Below are positions 7,750 through 17,119 of a DNA stretch of 64,000 bases, in pieces; positions within the stretch are counted from its first letter, which is position 1; every line of letters starts with the position of its first letter. Source of the stretch: Treponema sp. (lineage in GTDB: Bacteria > Spirochaetota > Spirochaetia > Treponematales > Treponemataceae); NCBI GenBank assembly GCA_017525605.1, contig JAFXSM010000042.1, forward strand, positions 124,001-188,000, written 5' to 3'. Both the position numbers and the translations under genes were made by a program. A model generated the notes under the pieces. It was not told the origin of the DNA, did no database searches, and saw only the letters and a program-made list of their open reading frames with translations.

Positions 7750-8949
7750 ATGCTGAAAGACAAGACAGTCATTCTTGGAGTAACCGGTTCTATTGCCGCT
7801 TACAAAATCGCAAACCTCGCGAGCCTTCTCGTGAAGAACCATGCCGACGTTCATGTAATCATGACGAAAAATGCGACGAACATCATAAATCCGATTGCGT
7901 TCGAGACTCTCACAAACCACAAATGCCTTGTCGATACGTTCGACAGGAATTTCGAGTTCAACGTGGAGCATGTCTCAATCGCAAAGAAGGCTGACATTTT
8001 CGTCCTTGCGCCGGCAACTGCGAACACGATTGCGAAAGTCGCGAACGGGCTTGCCGACGACATGCTCTCCACGACATTTCTCGCGTGCGAATGCCCCAAG
8101 CTGATTTCGCCTGCGATGAACACCCGTATGCTCCACAACCCGATTACGCAGGACAACATCGAAAAATGCAGAAGATTCGGAATGAAAATCATCGATTCTG
8201 CATACGGTCATCTTGCCTGCGGCGACGACGGTGACGGAAAGCTCCCTGACATCGAGACTCTTTTCAACCATATCTGCTTCGAGCTTCTGTACGAGAAAAA
8301 CCTTACCGGAAAGAAAATCCTCGTCACGGCAGGCCCCACCCGCGAGGCGATTGACCCTGTGAGATTCATCACGAACCATTCGACAGGAAAAATGGGATAC
8401 GCAATCGCGAAAGTCGCTGCTGCCCGCGGAGCTTCCGTCACGCTGATTTCTGGCCCCGTGAATCTTGAAACTCCGCTTTTCGTGAAGAGAATCGACATTC
8501 AAAGCGCAAAAGAGATGTTCGAAGAGGTAAAAAAGCATTTTGACGAAAGCGACATTGTGATAAAAGCCGCCGCAGTTGCCGATTACCGCCCGAAAAATTA
8601 CGCCACCGAAAAAATAAAGAAGATGGGAGAAGGCGACGCTTCGATTGAGCTTGAGCGCACGGACGACATCCTGCAGTATCTTGGCGAGCACAAGAAAAAT
8701 CAATTTTTGTGCGGATTCTCAATGGAAACACAGGACATGATAGAAAATTCGAAAAAGAAACTTTCGAAGAAGAACCTGGACATGATTGTCGCGAACAATC
8801 TGAAAGTGTCGGGTGCGGGATTCGGAACTGACACGAACGTGGTCACGATAATAACAAAGGACAGCACCGAAGAGCTTCCGATGCTGTCCAAAGAAAAAGT
8901 TGCTGACAAACTTCTTGACGAAATCATCAAGAAGTCGTGCCGAAACTGA
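7750..8949 (+). CDS. coaBC: Bifunctional CoaBC (phosphopantothenoylcysteine synthase/decarboxylase)
   Basis: A 399-residue protein with both activities of coenzyme A synthesis. The N-terminal flavoprotein decarboxylase half (CoaC) has GVTGSIAAYKI, and the PAMNTRM substrate-binding clamp near residue 120. The C-terminal CTP-dependent ligase half (CoaB) has TAGPTREAIDPVRF, NHSTGKMG and KAAAVADYRP. Together they convert 4'-phosphopantothenate and cysteine to 4'-phosphopantetheine. Length matches the usual fused form of about 400 residues. The gene starts 5 bases after the metzincin-like gene. Confidence 0.95.
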   Translation: MLKDKTVILGVTGSIAAYKIANLASLLVKNHADVHVIMTKNATNIINPIAFETLTNHKCLVDTFDRNFEFNVEHVSIAKKADIFVLAPATANTIAKVANGLADDMLSTTFLACECPKLISPAMNTRMLHNPITQDNIEKCRRFGMKIIDSAYGHLACGDDGDGKLPDIETLFNHICFELLYEKNLTGKKILVTAGPTREAIDPVRFITNHSTGKMGYAIAKVAAARGASVTLISGPVNLETPLFVKRIDIQSAKEMFEEVKKHFDESDIVIKAAAVADYRPKNYATEKIKKMGEGDASIELERTDDILQYLGEHKKNQFLCGFSMETQDMIENSKKKLSKKNLDMIVANNLKVSGAGFGTDTNVVTIITKDSTEELPMLSKEKVADKLLDEIIKKSCRN

Positions 8950-8960
8950 CGGGAAAAGCG

Positions 8961-9413
8961 TCAGAAGACCGATGCCGCAAGGAATCCGCCGATTGTCGAA
9001 AACAGCACGCCGATGAAAAACAGGAATGCCGAGATGATGATTTCGAGCTTTCCGCTTCCCGCAACGATTTCCTGCGGATTTTCAGGATTCACACGGATTT
9101 CGACGACATCGCCGACATTGTGTTCGGGCGGATTTGAGCCAACCTCACCCTTTGCCCGAACCTTCTTTCTTTTGAAGTCAAATTCGAAGACCGGATAATA
9201 GGTGGCAACAGAGCTTTTCGTCCGTCCGCTTCCGATTGACGAGTGTTCGAACACGTTGTCAACGACAGTTGCGCTGACGACATTGCTGCACCGATTCCGC
9301 TTCCGCCTTGTCGTGATGAAAAACACGACTCCGATGACGAGCGAAAATACGCCGAGAATCAGAAAAATCGCCGCACCGAGACGCGGGTCGCCGTGCTGCC
9401 TTGATCTCACCAT
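8961..9413 (-). CDS. DUF3592-type membrane protein
   Basis: A 150-residue protein with two hydrophobic helices (LGAAIFLILGVFSLVIGVVF near the N-terminus and IIISAFLFFIGVLFSTIGGF near the C-terminus). They flank a beta-rich domain containing YYPVFEFDF and VGDVVEIRVNPENP. This is the layout of DUF3592 proteins, whose function is not known. It follows trpB2 on the same strand by only 3 bases and may be cotranscribed with it. It converges on coaBC. Confidence 0.7.
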   Translation of the reverse strand: MVRSRQHGDPRLGAAIFLILGVFSLVIGVVFFITTRRKRNRCSNVVSATVVDNVFEHSSIGSGRTKSSVATYYPVFEFDFKRKKVRAKGEVGSNPPEHNVGDVVEIRVNPENPQEIVAGSGKLEIIISAFLFFIGVLFSTIGGFLAASVF

Positions 9414-9416
9414 GCG

Positions 9417-10784
9417 TTAAATCCTCGGTGTTTTTGCAAGGGATGCCGCGATTTCAGCGTCAGTCGGAATGTAGTCGCTCATCGTTCCGTCGTTGAATGC
9501 CTTGTAAGCATACATATCGAAGTAGCCCGTACCCGTGAGTCCGAAGAGAATCGTCTTCTCCTCGCCCGTTTCCTTGCACTTGAGAGCCTCGTCGATTGCG
9601 ACTTTGATTGCGTGGCTTGATTCCGGTGCAGGAAGGATTCCTTCCACTCTTGCAAATTCCTGTGCGGCGCGGAAAACTTCAGTCTGCTCGACAGCGCGTG
9701 CCGTCATGAGTTTGTCGTCGTAGAGCTGGGAAAGAACAGGGCTCATTCCGTGATAGCGAAGTCCGCCTGCGTGGTTCGGGGACGGCATGAATTCGCTTCC
9801 GAGCGTGTACATTTTTGCGAGCGGGCAGACGTGTCCAGTGTCGCAGAAGTCGTACACGAACGAGCCGCGTGTGAGGCTTGGGCAGCTTGCAGGCTCGACC
9901 GCGATGAATTCGTAATCGGCTTCTCCGCGGAGTTTCCTTCCCATGAACGGAGAAATGAGTCCGCCCAAATTCGAGCCGCCACCGGCACAACCGATTATCA
10001 CGTCCGGTTTGATTCCGTATTTGTCCATCGCCGTCATCGTCTCAAGTCCGATTACTGTCTGGTGAAGGAGAACCTGGTTCAGAACGCTTCCGAGAACGTA
10101 GCGGTAGCCTTCCTGCTTTGTTGCGGCTTCCACTGCTTCAGAAATCGCACAGCCCAAACTTCCGCCAGTTCCAGGGAATTCAGCGAGAATCTTTCTTCCG
10201 ACTTCCGTTGTGTCGCTCGGCGACGGTGTGATTTTTGCGCCGTAAGTTCTGATAACCTCGCGCCTGAAAGGCTTCTGCTCGTATGAAACTTTTACCATGT
10301 AGACCTGGCAGTCTAGTCCGAAATATGAGCACGCCATCGAAAGCGCAGTTCCCCACTGACCAGCTCCGGTCTCAGTCGTAACGCCCTTGAGCCCCTGCTT
10401 CTTTGCGTAGTACGCCTGAGCGATTGCGGAATTCAATTTGTGGCTTCCGCTCGTGTTGTTTCCTTCGAATTTGTAATAGATGTGCGCCGGCGTTCCGAGT
10501 TTTTTCTCAAGGCAATATGCGCGGACGAGCGGTGCCGGGCGGTACATTTTGTAGAATTCGCGGATTTCGTCAGGGATTTTTATGAACGCGTTCGTGTCGT
10601 CCAGTTCCTGCGCAATAAGCTCGTCGCAGAAAACCGCGCTCATTTCCGCGGCTGTCATCGGCTTTTTCGTTGCAGGATTCAGAAGCGGGGCCGGCTTGTT
10701 TTTCATATCAGCTCTGACGTTGTACCATGAATCCGGCAGCTCGTTTTCAGAAAGATAGATTTTGTAAGGGATTTCGTTAGACAT
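9417..10784 (-). CDS. trpB2: TrpB2-type tryptophan synthase beta subunit
   Basis: About 455 residues, the longer TrpB2 form rather than the ~395-residue TrpB1. The PLP lysine is in GSHKLNSAIAQ, the catalytic Glu region is TTETGAGQWG, and the phosphate-binding loop is GCAGGGSNLGG. The start at 10784 follows GGAGA; the longer TTG start overlaps that site. No trpA or other trp gene is present, so it may condense free indole and serine as a salvage enzyme, a role proposed for TrpB2. The gene stands alone apart from the DUF3592 gene 3 bases downstream. Confidence 0.9.
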   Translation of the reverse strand: MSNEIPYKIYLSENELPDSWYNVRADMKNKPAPLLNPATKKPMTAAEMSAVFCDELIAQELDDTNAFIKIPDEIREFYKMYRPAPLVRAYCLEKKLGTPAHIYYKFEGNNTSGSHKLNSAIAQAYYAKKQGLKGVTTETGAGQWGTALSMACSYFGLDCQVYMVKVSYEQKPFRREVIRTYGAKITPSPSDTTEVGRKILAEFPGTGGSLGCAISEAVEAATKQEGYRYVLGSVLNQVLLHQTVIGLETMTAMDKYGIKPDVIIGCAGGGSNLGGLISPFMGRKLRGEADYEFIAVEPASCPSLTRGSFVYDFCDTGHVCPLAKMYTLGSEFMPSPNHAGGLRYHGMSPVLSQLYDDKLMTARAVEQTEVFRAAQEFARVEGILPAPESSHAIKVAIDEALKCKETGEEKTILFGLTGTGYFDMYAYKAFNDGTMSDYIPTDAEIAASLAKTPRI

Positions 10785-10889
10785 TTGTTTCTCCAATAAT
10801 TTTTGTTCTTATGTATAGAAACAAATTATACAAACAAAATCCCGATTTAACAAACGATAAACAAGTGCAGAAATGCAAGATTCAGATTG

Positions 10890-13007
10890 CTATTCGATTT
10901 TGAATCCGTTTATCTTGTCGGATATCGAGCCGATTGCGGAATTGACTTCTGTTGCGGCATCCGTAAGCTCTGACTCGATGTTCGAAACGTTGCGCGCCGA
11001 GTCGCTAGTCTGTCCGATTGCTGCTTCCATTTTCCGCGTCGTGTCGGTGAGGATTTCTGCGATTTTGTTCAGTTCATCCTTGCTGACTTTCATCTTGCTT
11101 CCCGCATCTTTTACGCCGAAAGTGACCTCACGCATCTGCTTGAGAACGTCGATTATCTGCTGAGAGCCGACATCCTGCTCGTTCATCGCGTTTCTGATTG
11201 TCATCACCATCTGCGAAGTGTTGTCCATTTCGCTGCTCGTGGATTTGTAGATTGCGTCAGACTGTGCCGCCGCGCCCACGATTCTGTCGATGAGATTTTT
11301 GATGTCGGAGATTTTCTCTTTGATTTCCTTTGACTGAACGGAAGAAGATTCCGCGAGAGTCCTGATTTCGTCCGCAACGACCGCAAATCCCCTACCCGCG
11401 TCCCCAGCGTGCGCAGCTTCGATTGCGGCGTTCATTGCAAGAAGGTTCGTCTCGCTCGCAATGTTCGCGATTGTCTTGTTCGCCACGTCCAAATCCTTCG
11501 ACTTCTCGGACATCTCGTCAACGATTGACCTGATTTCGTTCTGCGCCACGAGACCTTTCTCTGAAAGTTTCCGCAGCTCCTCGAACGTGTTCTCCATGTT
11601 CTCGCTCGACTTTGTGACGCTCTTGATGTTCCCAATCATCTCCTCGACTGCGGAACTTGCTTCCTCGACCGCGTTGCTCTGGCTGATGATGAGATTGTCG
11701 AGGTTTTCAACTTTCTCGGAAATGTCCGACACGAGCTGCTTCGAGCTTCTGACAGAGGAAATCTGCTCCTGCATGTTCGATTCCGTGTCCGCAATCGAAT
11801 TGTCGAGGAGTTTGACCTGCTCATGCGTGTCGTCAAGGCTTTTGAGGAATTTCTCGTTCGCGTTCGACATGTTGTCCCTTGTTTTGAAGATGTCGGCAAA
11901 AAGCTCCTGCTGCTTTTTCATAAACGAATTGAAACTTCTCGTTATCTGCCCGATTTCGTTCGTTCCGGAATCTGGAAGACGCTTCGTGAGGTCTGCGTCG
12001 CCAGTTGAAATCTGCGCAAGGTTCTTGTTGATGAGCTTGAGCGGTTTGAGCGCGTGAATCAAAAGAAGCCCTGTGAGGATTGCGATGATTACAGCCGTGA
12101 TGATGATTGTTCCGGTCATCGTCGCGCTAAGGCTGTTCGTCGTCTTCTTGATTGTCTTTGTCGGAACGACGATGACGACCGTCCATGTGCTGCTCGGAAC
12201 TGCAAGAAGGAAAATGTCGTTTTTCACGCCGTTCACATGGAGAGTCGAATGAAGGAGCTTCCTGTTTTTGCTGTCTCCTTTTTTTATCATTTCGATTGCG
12301 TCTTTTCCGAATTCAACTCCTTCGAATTCCCAGCAAGGCTTTTGGAGAATTGATTCTGTAACAGGTCCTCCGATGAAATATCCATGCGAATCGACAACGA
12401 CTGCGAATCCGTCCGGGCTTGCCACGTCAAATCCCTTGATTTTCTGGATTACGCTTTTGAGTGCGGAAAGCTTTGCAAAACCGACAAAAAATCCGTGCCC
12501 GTGAATGTTTCCTGTTTTACAGTACGGAATCAATCCTGTCTCGTAGCTGTCTCCGAACGGTTCGCCGTAAAGCTGGTCGAGCTGGTTGTCCTTCATCGTC
12601 CTGAACCAGAGCTGCTTCGAGCAGTCTTCTATTGTTCCGTCATCGTTGTAAAGTTTTTCGGTCTCGTAATCGGCATACGCGATTCTTACAAAGTTTTTGC
12701 TTCGCATGACTGCATACTGGACGAGCATTTCCTGAATCTCGTCCGTCTCGTATGATTCCATTCCGACTTCGGTGAACATCGTGTAGCTGCGAAGCTGCTG
12801 CATGTGAAGCTGGTTTCTGTTGCTCAGTGCCTCACAAGAAATGTTGACTAGCTCGTTCGTGTTTCGAACTACCATATTGTCGATGTCTTTTGATGTCATT
12901 TTCACGCTCAAAAATGACGAGACCGACAAAATCACCGTAATGCTGACGATGATTTTCCAACCAATCTGAACGGCAAGCCTAGACTTCTTCTGATTCTCAC
13001 TTTTCAT
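10890..13007 (-). CDS. Methyl-accepting chemotaxis protein
   Basis: About 705 residues. A first transmembrane helix lies near residues 15-35 (WKIIVSITVILSVSSFLSV), then a periplasmic sensor of about 250 residues (probably a double Cache fold; DSHGYFIGGPV is the typical Cache strand). A second helix (IIITAVIIAILTGLLLIHAL), a HAMP region and a long signalling coiled coil follow, with the kinase-contact hairpin NLLAMNAAIEAAHAGDAGRG. It should control CheA in response to a small ligand. No C-terminal CheR-binding pentapeptide is present. The start at 13007 follows AAGGAG at good spacing; the longer frame is unlikely. An unusual 28-base palindrome lies 84 bases upstream. Confidence 0.92.
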   Translation of the reverse strand: MKSENQKKSRLAVQIGWKIIVSITVILSVSSFLSVKMTSKDIDNMVVRNTNELVNISCEALSNRNQLHMQQLRSYTMFTEVGMESYETDEIQEMLVQYAVMRSKNFVRIAYADYETEKLYNDDGTIEDCSKQLWFRTMKDNQLDQLYGEPFGDSYETGLIPYCKTGNIHGHGFFVGFAKLSALKSVIQKIKGFDVASPDGFAVVVDSHGYFIGGPVTESILQKPCWEFEGVEFGKDAIEMIKKGDSKNRKLLHSTLHVNGVKNDIFLLAVPSSTWTVVIVVPTKTIKKTTNSLSATMTGTIIITAVIIAILTGLLLIHALKPLKLINKNLAQISTGDADLTKRLPDSGTNEIGQITRSFNSFMKKQQELFADIFKTRDNMSNANEKFLKSLDDTHEQVKLLDNSIADTESNMQEQISSVRSSKQLVSDISEKVENLDNLIISQSNAVEEASSAVEEMIGNIKSVTKSSENMENTFEELRKLSEKGLVAQNEIRSIVDEMSEKSKDLDVANKTIANIASETNLLAMNAAIEAAHAGDAGRGFAVVADEIRTLAESSSVQSKEIKEKISDIKNLIDRIVGAAAQSDAIYKSTSSEMDNTSQMVMTIRNAMNEQDVGSQQIIDVLKQMREVTFGVKDAGSKMKVSKDELNKIAEILTDTTRKMEAAIGQTSDSARNVSNIESELTDAATEVNSAIGSISDKINGFKIE

Positions 13008-13068
13008 GATTGCTGACTCCTTGGATACTCTCTTCCAATTATTTATCCATAGATTTGATAAAGCAATC

Positions 13069-13074
13069 ATTATA
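13069..13074 (-). promoter_or_regulatory. -10 element of chemoreceptor gene
   Basis: TATAAT on the minus strand, about 60 bases upstream of the ATG at 13007. The matching -35 position falls inside the palindrome at 13091-13118. Confidence 0.45.
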
Positions 13075-13090
13075 TATATCAAAATTTAAA

Positions 13091-13118
13091 TCAATATAAT
13101 TGTATACAATTATATTGA
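13091..13118. promoter_or_regulatory. Perfect 28-base palindrome (possible operator)
   Basis: The half-site TCAATATAATTGTA is followed directly by its exact reverse complement, with no loop. It overlaps the stop codon of the lipoprotein gene at 13110-13757 and the expected -35 region of the chemoreceptor promoter. The lack of loop and low GC argue against a terminator and for a dimeric-regulator site. Confidence 0.55.
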
Positions 13119-13757
13119 CCACTCCTTTTTAGTCGTCATCGTCAAAAGCGTGCCGAGCTTTTCGGTGAATTTCTTCTTTTTTCCTGTCGAATCTTCCAAA
13201 GTTATCGTGATTGTTCCTTCGACAAGCTCGTTTGCGAATGTCGGGCCGTACATTGTCGAAAGCAGAAGCTTGTAGTCGTTCTCGCTCATCGTCTCGCCGA
13301 TTAGGCACGGAATCATCATCGTGTCCACATAAGCCTGAGTGTTTTCGTCGAGAAGCGCGTAGAATTTCTGAATTTCAGCAGGTCCAATCGAAATTGTCGT
13401 TGCGGATTTTCCGTTTTTCTCTTCCTGCCTGATTATTCCCGTGGCGTAAAATGCGGTGTTCCTAACGTTCTGCAGTGTGCCGCTCGCTTGAACGTCGTTT
13501 TCGCTCTGCATTTTTGCTGAAACGTTCACTGCTCCTGCTTCCGTCATAAGCTGAATCATGTCGGCCGGCGAAAAAAGCGGGTCGCCATCTTTTATTCCGA
13601 CGAGTTTTTTTATCGATTTTGATGCCTGCTCCGAGAATCCTGTCTTGAATGTGACTTCAACTGAATTGTCGCTTTTCGCTTTGATTTTCAGCTCCGGCGT
13701 GCACGAAGAAAATACAACCACGATTGCGGATAACAACGGGAGAAAAAATTTTTTCAT
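13110..13757 (-). CDS. Lipoprotein of unknown function
   Basis: A 215-residue protein with a signal peptide and lipobox (MKKFFLPLLSAIVVVFSSC-T). The mature part is a mixed alpha/beta domain, with no catalytic motif that I recognise. The segment TISIGPAEIQKFYALLDENT and the later strands with ITITLEDSTG look like a compact periplasmic domain. It lies 20 bases downstream of the NlpC/P60 gene and probably belongs to the same transcript, which ends near the palindrome at 13091-13118. Confidence 0.7.
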   Translation of the reverse strand: MKKFFLPLLSAIVVVFSSCTPELKIKAKSDNSVEVTFKTGFSEQASKSIKKLVGIKDGDPLFSPADMIQLMTEAGAVNVSAKMQSENDVQASGTLQNVRNTAFYATGIIRQEEKNGKSATTISIGPAEIQKFYALLDENTQAYVDTMMIPCLIGETMSENDYKLLLSTMYGPTFANELVEGTITITLEDSTGKKKKFTEKLGTLLTMTTKKEWSI

Positions 13758-13777
13758 AAAAGTACCTCTAAAAGTTT

Positions 13778-14977
13778 CTACTTAATCAGATTCGACATCG
13801 GAAGTGTCACTCGGATGCCTGTGGATAATACTAACCCGCTTATGAAGCTTTTATAGGGTGTGAGCGCGGATTTATCCGAATCGTTGAAGACCGTGTAGTG
13901 TATGTCCTGTACGAATGAGAATTTGAATTTTCCGGCTTCGATTGAAGGCGTGCTGAATGCGATTCCGAGTATGCCTGGGAATGCGGATGCCTTGAGTTTG
14001 TAGTCGCTGTCGCCCGGCAATGTGGGTTTTCCGATTGTGATTACAGGGCCGATGAAAAGCCTGACGTATTCGTTCAATGTGTACGAGAGGACAATCGGAA
14101 TTTGCAATGCGCCGATTCCGTTGTCGTACCGGATGTACATTCCCAAGCCCGGCTTCATGTCGCCGTCGTACATTGCGTGAACCATCGTGTCGAAGCCGCG
14201 GAAGCAAAGCCTGAACGAATCCGCATCGAAAAGATTCCAGTTGACAGCGAGCGAGCCGTCAAACACTAAACTTCCGAGGAAAGTGTTCTCTTTTTTTTTT
14301 GCAACGGCGACTTTCGAGTCAGGATTGTATTCCTCTTCCGTGCAGATTTCTTCCCCTTCAGAATTGACTTTCGTCAGTTCCTCTTTTTTTGTTGAATTTG
14401 CAGAATTTGCAGAATTTTTCGGTTCGTCCGCGCTTGCCGTGTTCTTTTTGTTCTTGCTGTCGTCAGTGGAATTTATTATTCGGCCTGCGCAAGTGTAGTG
14501 CGTCTTCCAGTATCCTGATTTTATCGTGGAGATGATTACACCAGTCTCCGGGCCGTCGCTCGCGCTGTGGATGAATTTTCCGCCATCGATGTAGATTCCG
14601 ACGTGCGATATGTTTCCGCTCGATGTCGTCTTGAAAAACAACAAGTCGCCCTGCCGCATTTCGCTGTCTTCGATTTTCTTCGATTTCTGGTACATCGCGC
14701 TTGCCTGACGCGGAAGCTGGATTCCGACCGACTCCCTGAACATCGTGAACACATATCCTGAGCAGTCGAACGAGTCTGGCCCCACCCCGCCGCTTCTGTA
14801 CGGTTTTCCGAGAAAGGTTTTGCTGTAGGTCACAACTTTTTCCGCCATGAACGAAGCGTCGGCCTTCGAAACTTCAACAGTGGAAGCTGACTGTGCGCAG
14901 AGTTTCGGCATCATAAGCAGGAAAGCGAGGAAAGCAATTACGAAAACTGAATAGTCATTTTTTCTCTGTGAATTCAT
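13778..14977 (-). CDS. NlpC/P60 peptidase with C-terminal barrel-like domain
   Basis: About 399 residues. After a signal peptide (FVIAFLAFLLMMPKLCAQS) comes an NlpC/P60 cysteine peptidase domain. The catalytic Cys is in DSFDCSGYVF, the His in ISHVGIYIDGGKFIHS, and the third polar residue further on. This family cuts peptide stems of peptidoglycan. A low-complexity Asn/Ser/Lys linker leads to a second domain of about 170 residues rich in amphipathic strands (LAVNWNLFDADSFRLCF onward), perhaps an outer-membrane barrel or plug. That fusion is unusual for a cell-wall hydrolase. The start at 14977 begins directly at the signal peptide. Confidence 0.8.
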   Translation of the reverse strand: MNSQRKNDYSVFVIAFLAFLLMMPKLCAQSASTVEVSKADASFMAEKVVTYSKTFLGKPYRSGGVGPDSFDCSGYVFTMFRESVGIQLPRQASAMYQKSKKIEDSEMRQGDLLFFKTTSSGNISHVGIYIDGGKFIHSASDGPETGVIISTIKSGYWKTHYTCAGRIINSTDDSKNKKNTASADEPKNSANSANSTKKEELTKVNSEGEEICTEEEYNPDSKVAVAKKKENTFLGSLVFDGSLAVNWNLFDADSFRLCFRGFDTMVHAMYDGDMKPGLGMYIRYDNGIGALQIPIVLSYTLNEYVRLFIGPVITIGKPTLPGDSDYKLKASAFPGILGIAFSTPSIEAGKFKFSFVQDIHYTVFNDSDKSALTPYKSFISGLVLSTGIRVTLPMSNLIK

Positions 14978-15003
14978 ACTTATACCTATCGGCAATTTTT
15001 CTT

Positions 15004-15834
15004 TTACAGCTTTTGAAGAATATCGACAGTGTGGGAACTTGCTCCGAGAAGTTCCTTCCGCTCCGAAACTGACATCTGATATTTTATGAACCATTCGAAT
15101 GATTCTTCGTCCAATGCGTTGATTTCGCGCCTCATATAGTCGGCAGCCCCGTCAGGCGCAAATGTCTTGATGCGCGTAAGCCCTGCTTTTTCGTTCAATC
15201 GAGTCATGTCCTCAAGCCGCGTGTACGAATACAAATCTTTTTCGAGTTCCGTTATCGTGTGGAAATCTTTTGTGATTGTCCCGTTCTTCACGCATTCGAG
15301 GATTTTTCCTTCTTTAAAACAATACGAAAGAATCGCATATTCGTTCATCACATACGCAACGAGTATGAACCCGCCCTTTTTCGTCACGCGCTTGGCTTCG
15401 CTCAAAGCCGCAAGCCTGTCCTCGTCGGAATGAAGATGGTACATCGGGCCGAAAAGAAGCGTCACGTCGAACGTCTCATCTGGAAGGAACGAAAGATTCC
15501 GAGCGTCGCCCGGCCAGCATTTAACTTTCGCGTGCTTGCTCATCAGAATGTCCAGATTGTGCTTGACGAGTTCCACCGCCGTAACGTCAAATCCCTCTTC
15601 GGAAAGCGCGACCGAATATCGTCCGGTTCCCGCCCCGATGTCAAGGATTTTTATCTGTTTATTTTCGGTTCGGTTTTCTTTTGTTTCCGCCTGATTTTCG
15701 ACGCACGACTTCCGAACAATTTCCGCACAGTCGTGGATGTGCTTCATCGAAACTGCGAATTCGACTTTTCCGTGCCGCGTTGTCAGGCGGTGTTCCTCTT
15801 TGAATTTGTTGTAGTATTTTTCGAGCTGCGTCAT
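15004..15834 (-). CDS. Class I SAM-dependent methyltransferase
   Basis: A 276-residue protein. Motif I is ILDIGAGTGRYSVALSE, followed by VTAVELVKHNLDIL and LLFGPMYHLHSDEDR, which is the usual Rossmann-fold order for SAM binding. It begins 5 bases after the TM2-domain gene and is followed closely by the NlpC/P60 gene, so the three are probably one operon. The substrate cannot be deduced; similarity to small-molecule methyltransferases is the best guess. Confidence 0.85.
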   Translation of the reverse strand: MTQLEKYYNKFKEEHRLTTRHGKVEFAVSMKHIHDCAEIVRKSCVENQAETKENRTENKQIKILDIGAGTGRYSVALSEEGFDVTAVELVKHNLDILMSKHAKVKCWPGDARNLSFLPDETFDVTLLFGPMYHLHSDEDRLAALSEAKRVTKKGGFILVAYVMNEYAILSYCFKEGKILECVKNGTITKDFHTITELEKDLYSYTRLEDMTRLNEKAGLTRIKTFAPDGAADYMRREINALDEESFEWFIKYQMSVSERKELLGASSHTVDILQKL

Positions 15835-15838
15835 TCAA

Positions 15839-16315
15839 TTACCAGTTCGTAACTTTCTTGCCGTTTCCGTCTTTTGCCACGCCTGCCGCAATCATAACCC
15901 ACTCGATGAATCCCCAAATCGAATTCACAATGAGAGGAATGTATGCAAACATCATGCCGCCGAGCATTTTCAGGGCAACCGCAGCAGATTCCTCGTCCGT
16001 CATTGCGTCAACATTTGTGACCATGTCGATGACATTGAAGAAAAAGGATTTCATAACGACGACGAATCCAATCAGCGAGAGCGCGAGCTGCACGCCCGCC
16101 CTCTTGTATCTGCCGAGATAGAAATTGTGCACACCGTATGCGCTCAGGAAAATTCCAAGAAGAAGAGCTGCAAGTCGGCTTTTCTTTGACACGTCGTCAT
16201 CGCGAACAGACTTGTTCACCGTATAATCTTCCGTGAACTGCGTCTTTGGCTGCTCCGTGCTTTCCGGTGCAATCGCGTTCGGCGTTTCCGCCTTGAAAAA
16301 ATTCTCAGATTCCAT
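15839..16315 (-). CDS. TM2-domain membrane protein
   Basis: A 158-residue protein with a polar N-terminus of about 45 residues. It is followed by the TM2 signature: a helix SRLAALLLGIFLSAYGVHNF, the turn YLGRYKRAG, and a second helix VQLALSLIGFVVVM. A third hydrophobic region closes the protein. TM2 proteins occur across bacteria and their molecular role is poorly known. It is the first gene of the run reading leftward to 13110, with AAGGAG just before its start. Confidence 0.8.
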   Translation of the reverse strand: MESENFFKAETPNAIAPESTEQPKTQFTEDYTVNKSVRDDDVSKKSRLAALLLGIFLSAYGVHNFYLGRYKRAGVQLALSLIGFVVVMKSFFFNVIDMVTNVDAMTDEESAAVALKMLGGMMFAYIPLIVNSIWGFIEWVMIAAGVAKDGNGKKVTNW

Positions 16316-16404
16316 AAATTTTTCTCCTTTTATATATCGTTTTTTATAATACGCTGATTGTTCATTTTAGTGTTTTTGCACGTTTTCTGCGATTGTTCGG
16401 AGTT

Positions 16405-16944
16405 TCAGAAAGTGTATTTCCGCAGTTCGCAATTTTTCATCCTGAACGAGATGAATTCTTCGGTCGTGAGCGAATCGTTGAAGTACGACTCGACCGCGCG
16501 CGCAATTCCGTTGTGCCCGACGAGAAGATAGATTTTTTCTTTTTCCTGGACGAGCCTATCGAGGAGGTTGTAAATTCTCTGCGCGATTCTGAGCATCGAC
16601 TCGCCGTTCCCGTAATTCGTGCAAATCTGCTTCTGCGCCGCAAGAAATTCGTCGGAAGTGTTCAGTTTTCCCTCGAATTTTCCGCAGTTTCTTTCAACAA
16701 GCATAATTTCCTCGTTCGCGGGAATCTTCGCCGTCCGCGAGATTATGAAAGCGGTCTCCTTCGCGCGCGCAAGCGGAGAATAGAGGATTTCATCTATGCG
16801 GATTTTTTCGCTGATGATTTTTTCCGCAAGCCGTGCAGCATCCGCTTTTCCGTTTTCGTTCAGAACGATGTCCGTAAGCCCGCAAATCTTGTGCTCGATG
16901 TTCCACGCAGTTTCCCCATGCCGCGTAAAGTAAAGCGTTCCCAT
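16405..16944 (-). CDS. Histidine phosphatase family protein
   Basis: A 179-residue protein starting MGTLYFTRHGETAWN; RHGE is the phosphohistidine motif of the phosphoglycerate mutase / histidine phosphatase superfamily. The second catalytic His is in YLLVGHNGIARAV. Short length and this pattern point to a broad-specificity phosphatase such as an alpha-ribazole-phosphatase or CobC/PhoE relative, not to glycolytic mutase. Context (no cobalamin genes) does not resolve the substrate. It is monocistronic and divergent from the FliG-like gene. Confidence 0.85.
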   Translation of the reverse strand: MGTLYFTRHGETAWNIEHKICGLTDIVLNENGKADAARLAEKIISEKIRIDEILYSPLARAKETAFIISRTAKIPANEEIMLVERNCGKFEGKLNTSDEFLAAQKQICTNYGNGESMLRIAQRIYNLLDRLVQEKEKIYLLVGHNGIARAVESYFNDSLTTEEFISFRMKNCELRKYTF

Positions 16945-17033
16945 GTTTTCCCCCTTTTTTATCCGCGAATATTATATTATGAGCGATTCCAAAAACCAAC
17001 AAACACTTTTTGAAAACGTCATCCAGATTTTTT

Positions 17034-17062
17034 TTGACGCGCACATTTTTCTGTCATAACAT
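17034..17062 (+). promoter_or_regulatory. Promoter for the DinJ-FliG / MotA-like pair
   Basis: TTGACG, a 17-base spacer and TAACAT, about 55 bases ahead of the start at 17120. This resembles a housekeeping sigma-70 promoter rather than a sigma-28 flagellar one. Confidence 0.55.
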
Positions 17063-17119
17063 AAATATTCGGTAAAGTTCTTTTTCTGTGAATTAGAGCT
17101 GAATCTACAAGGAGGTTGC

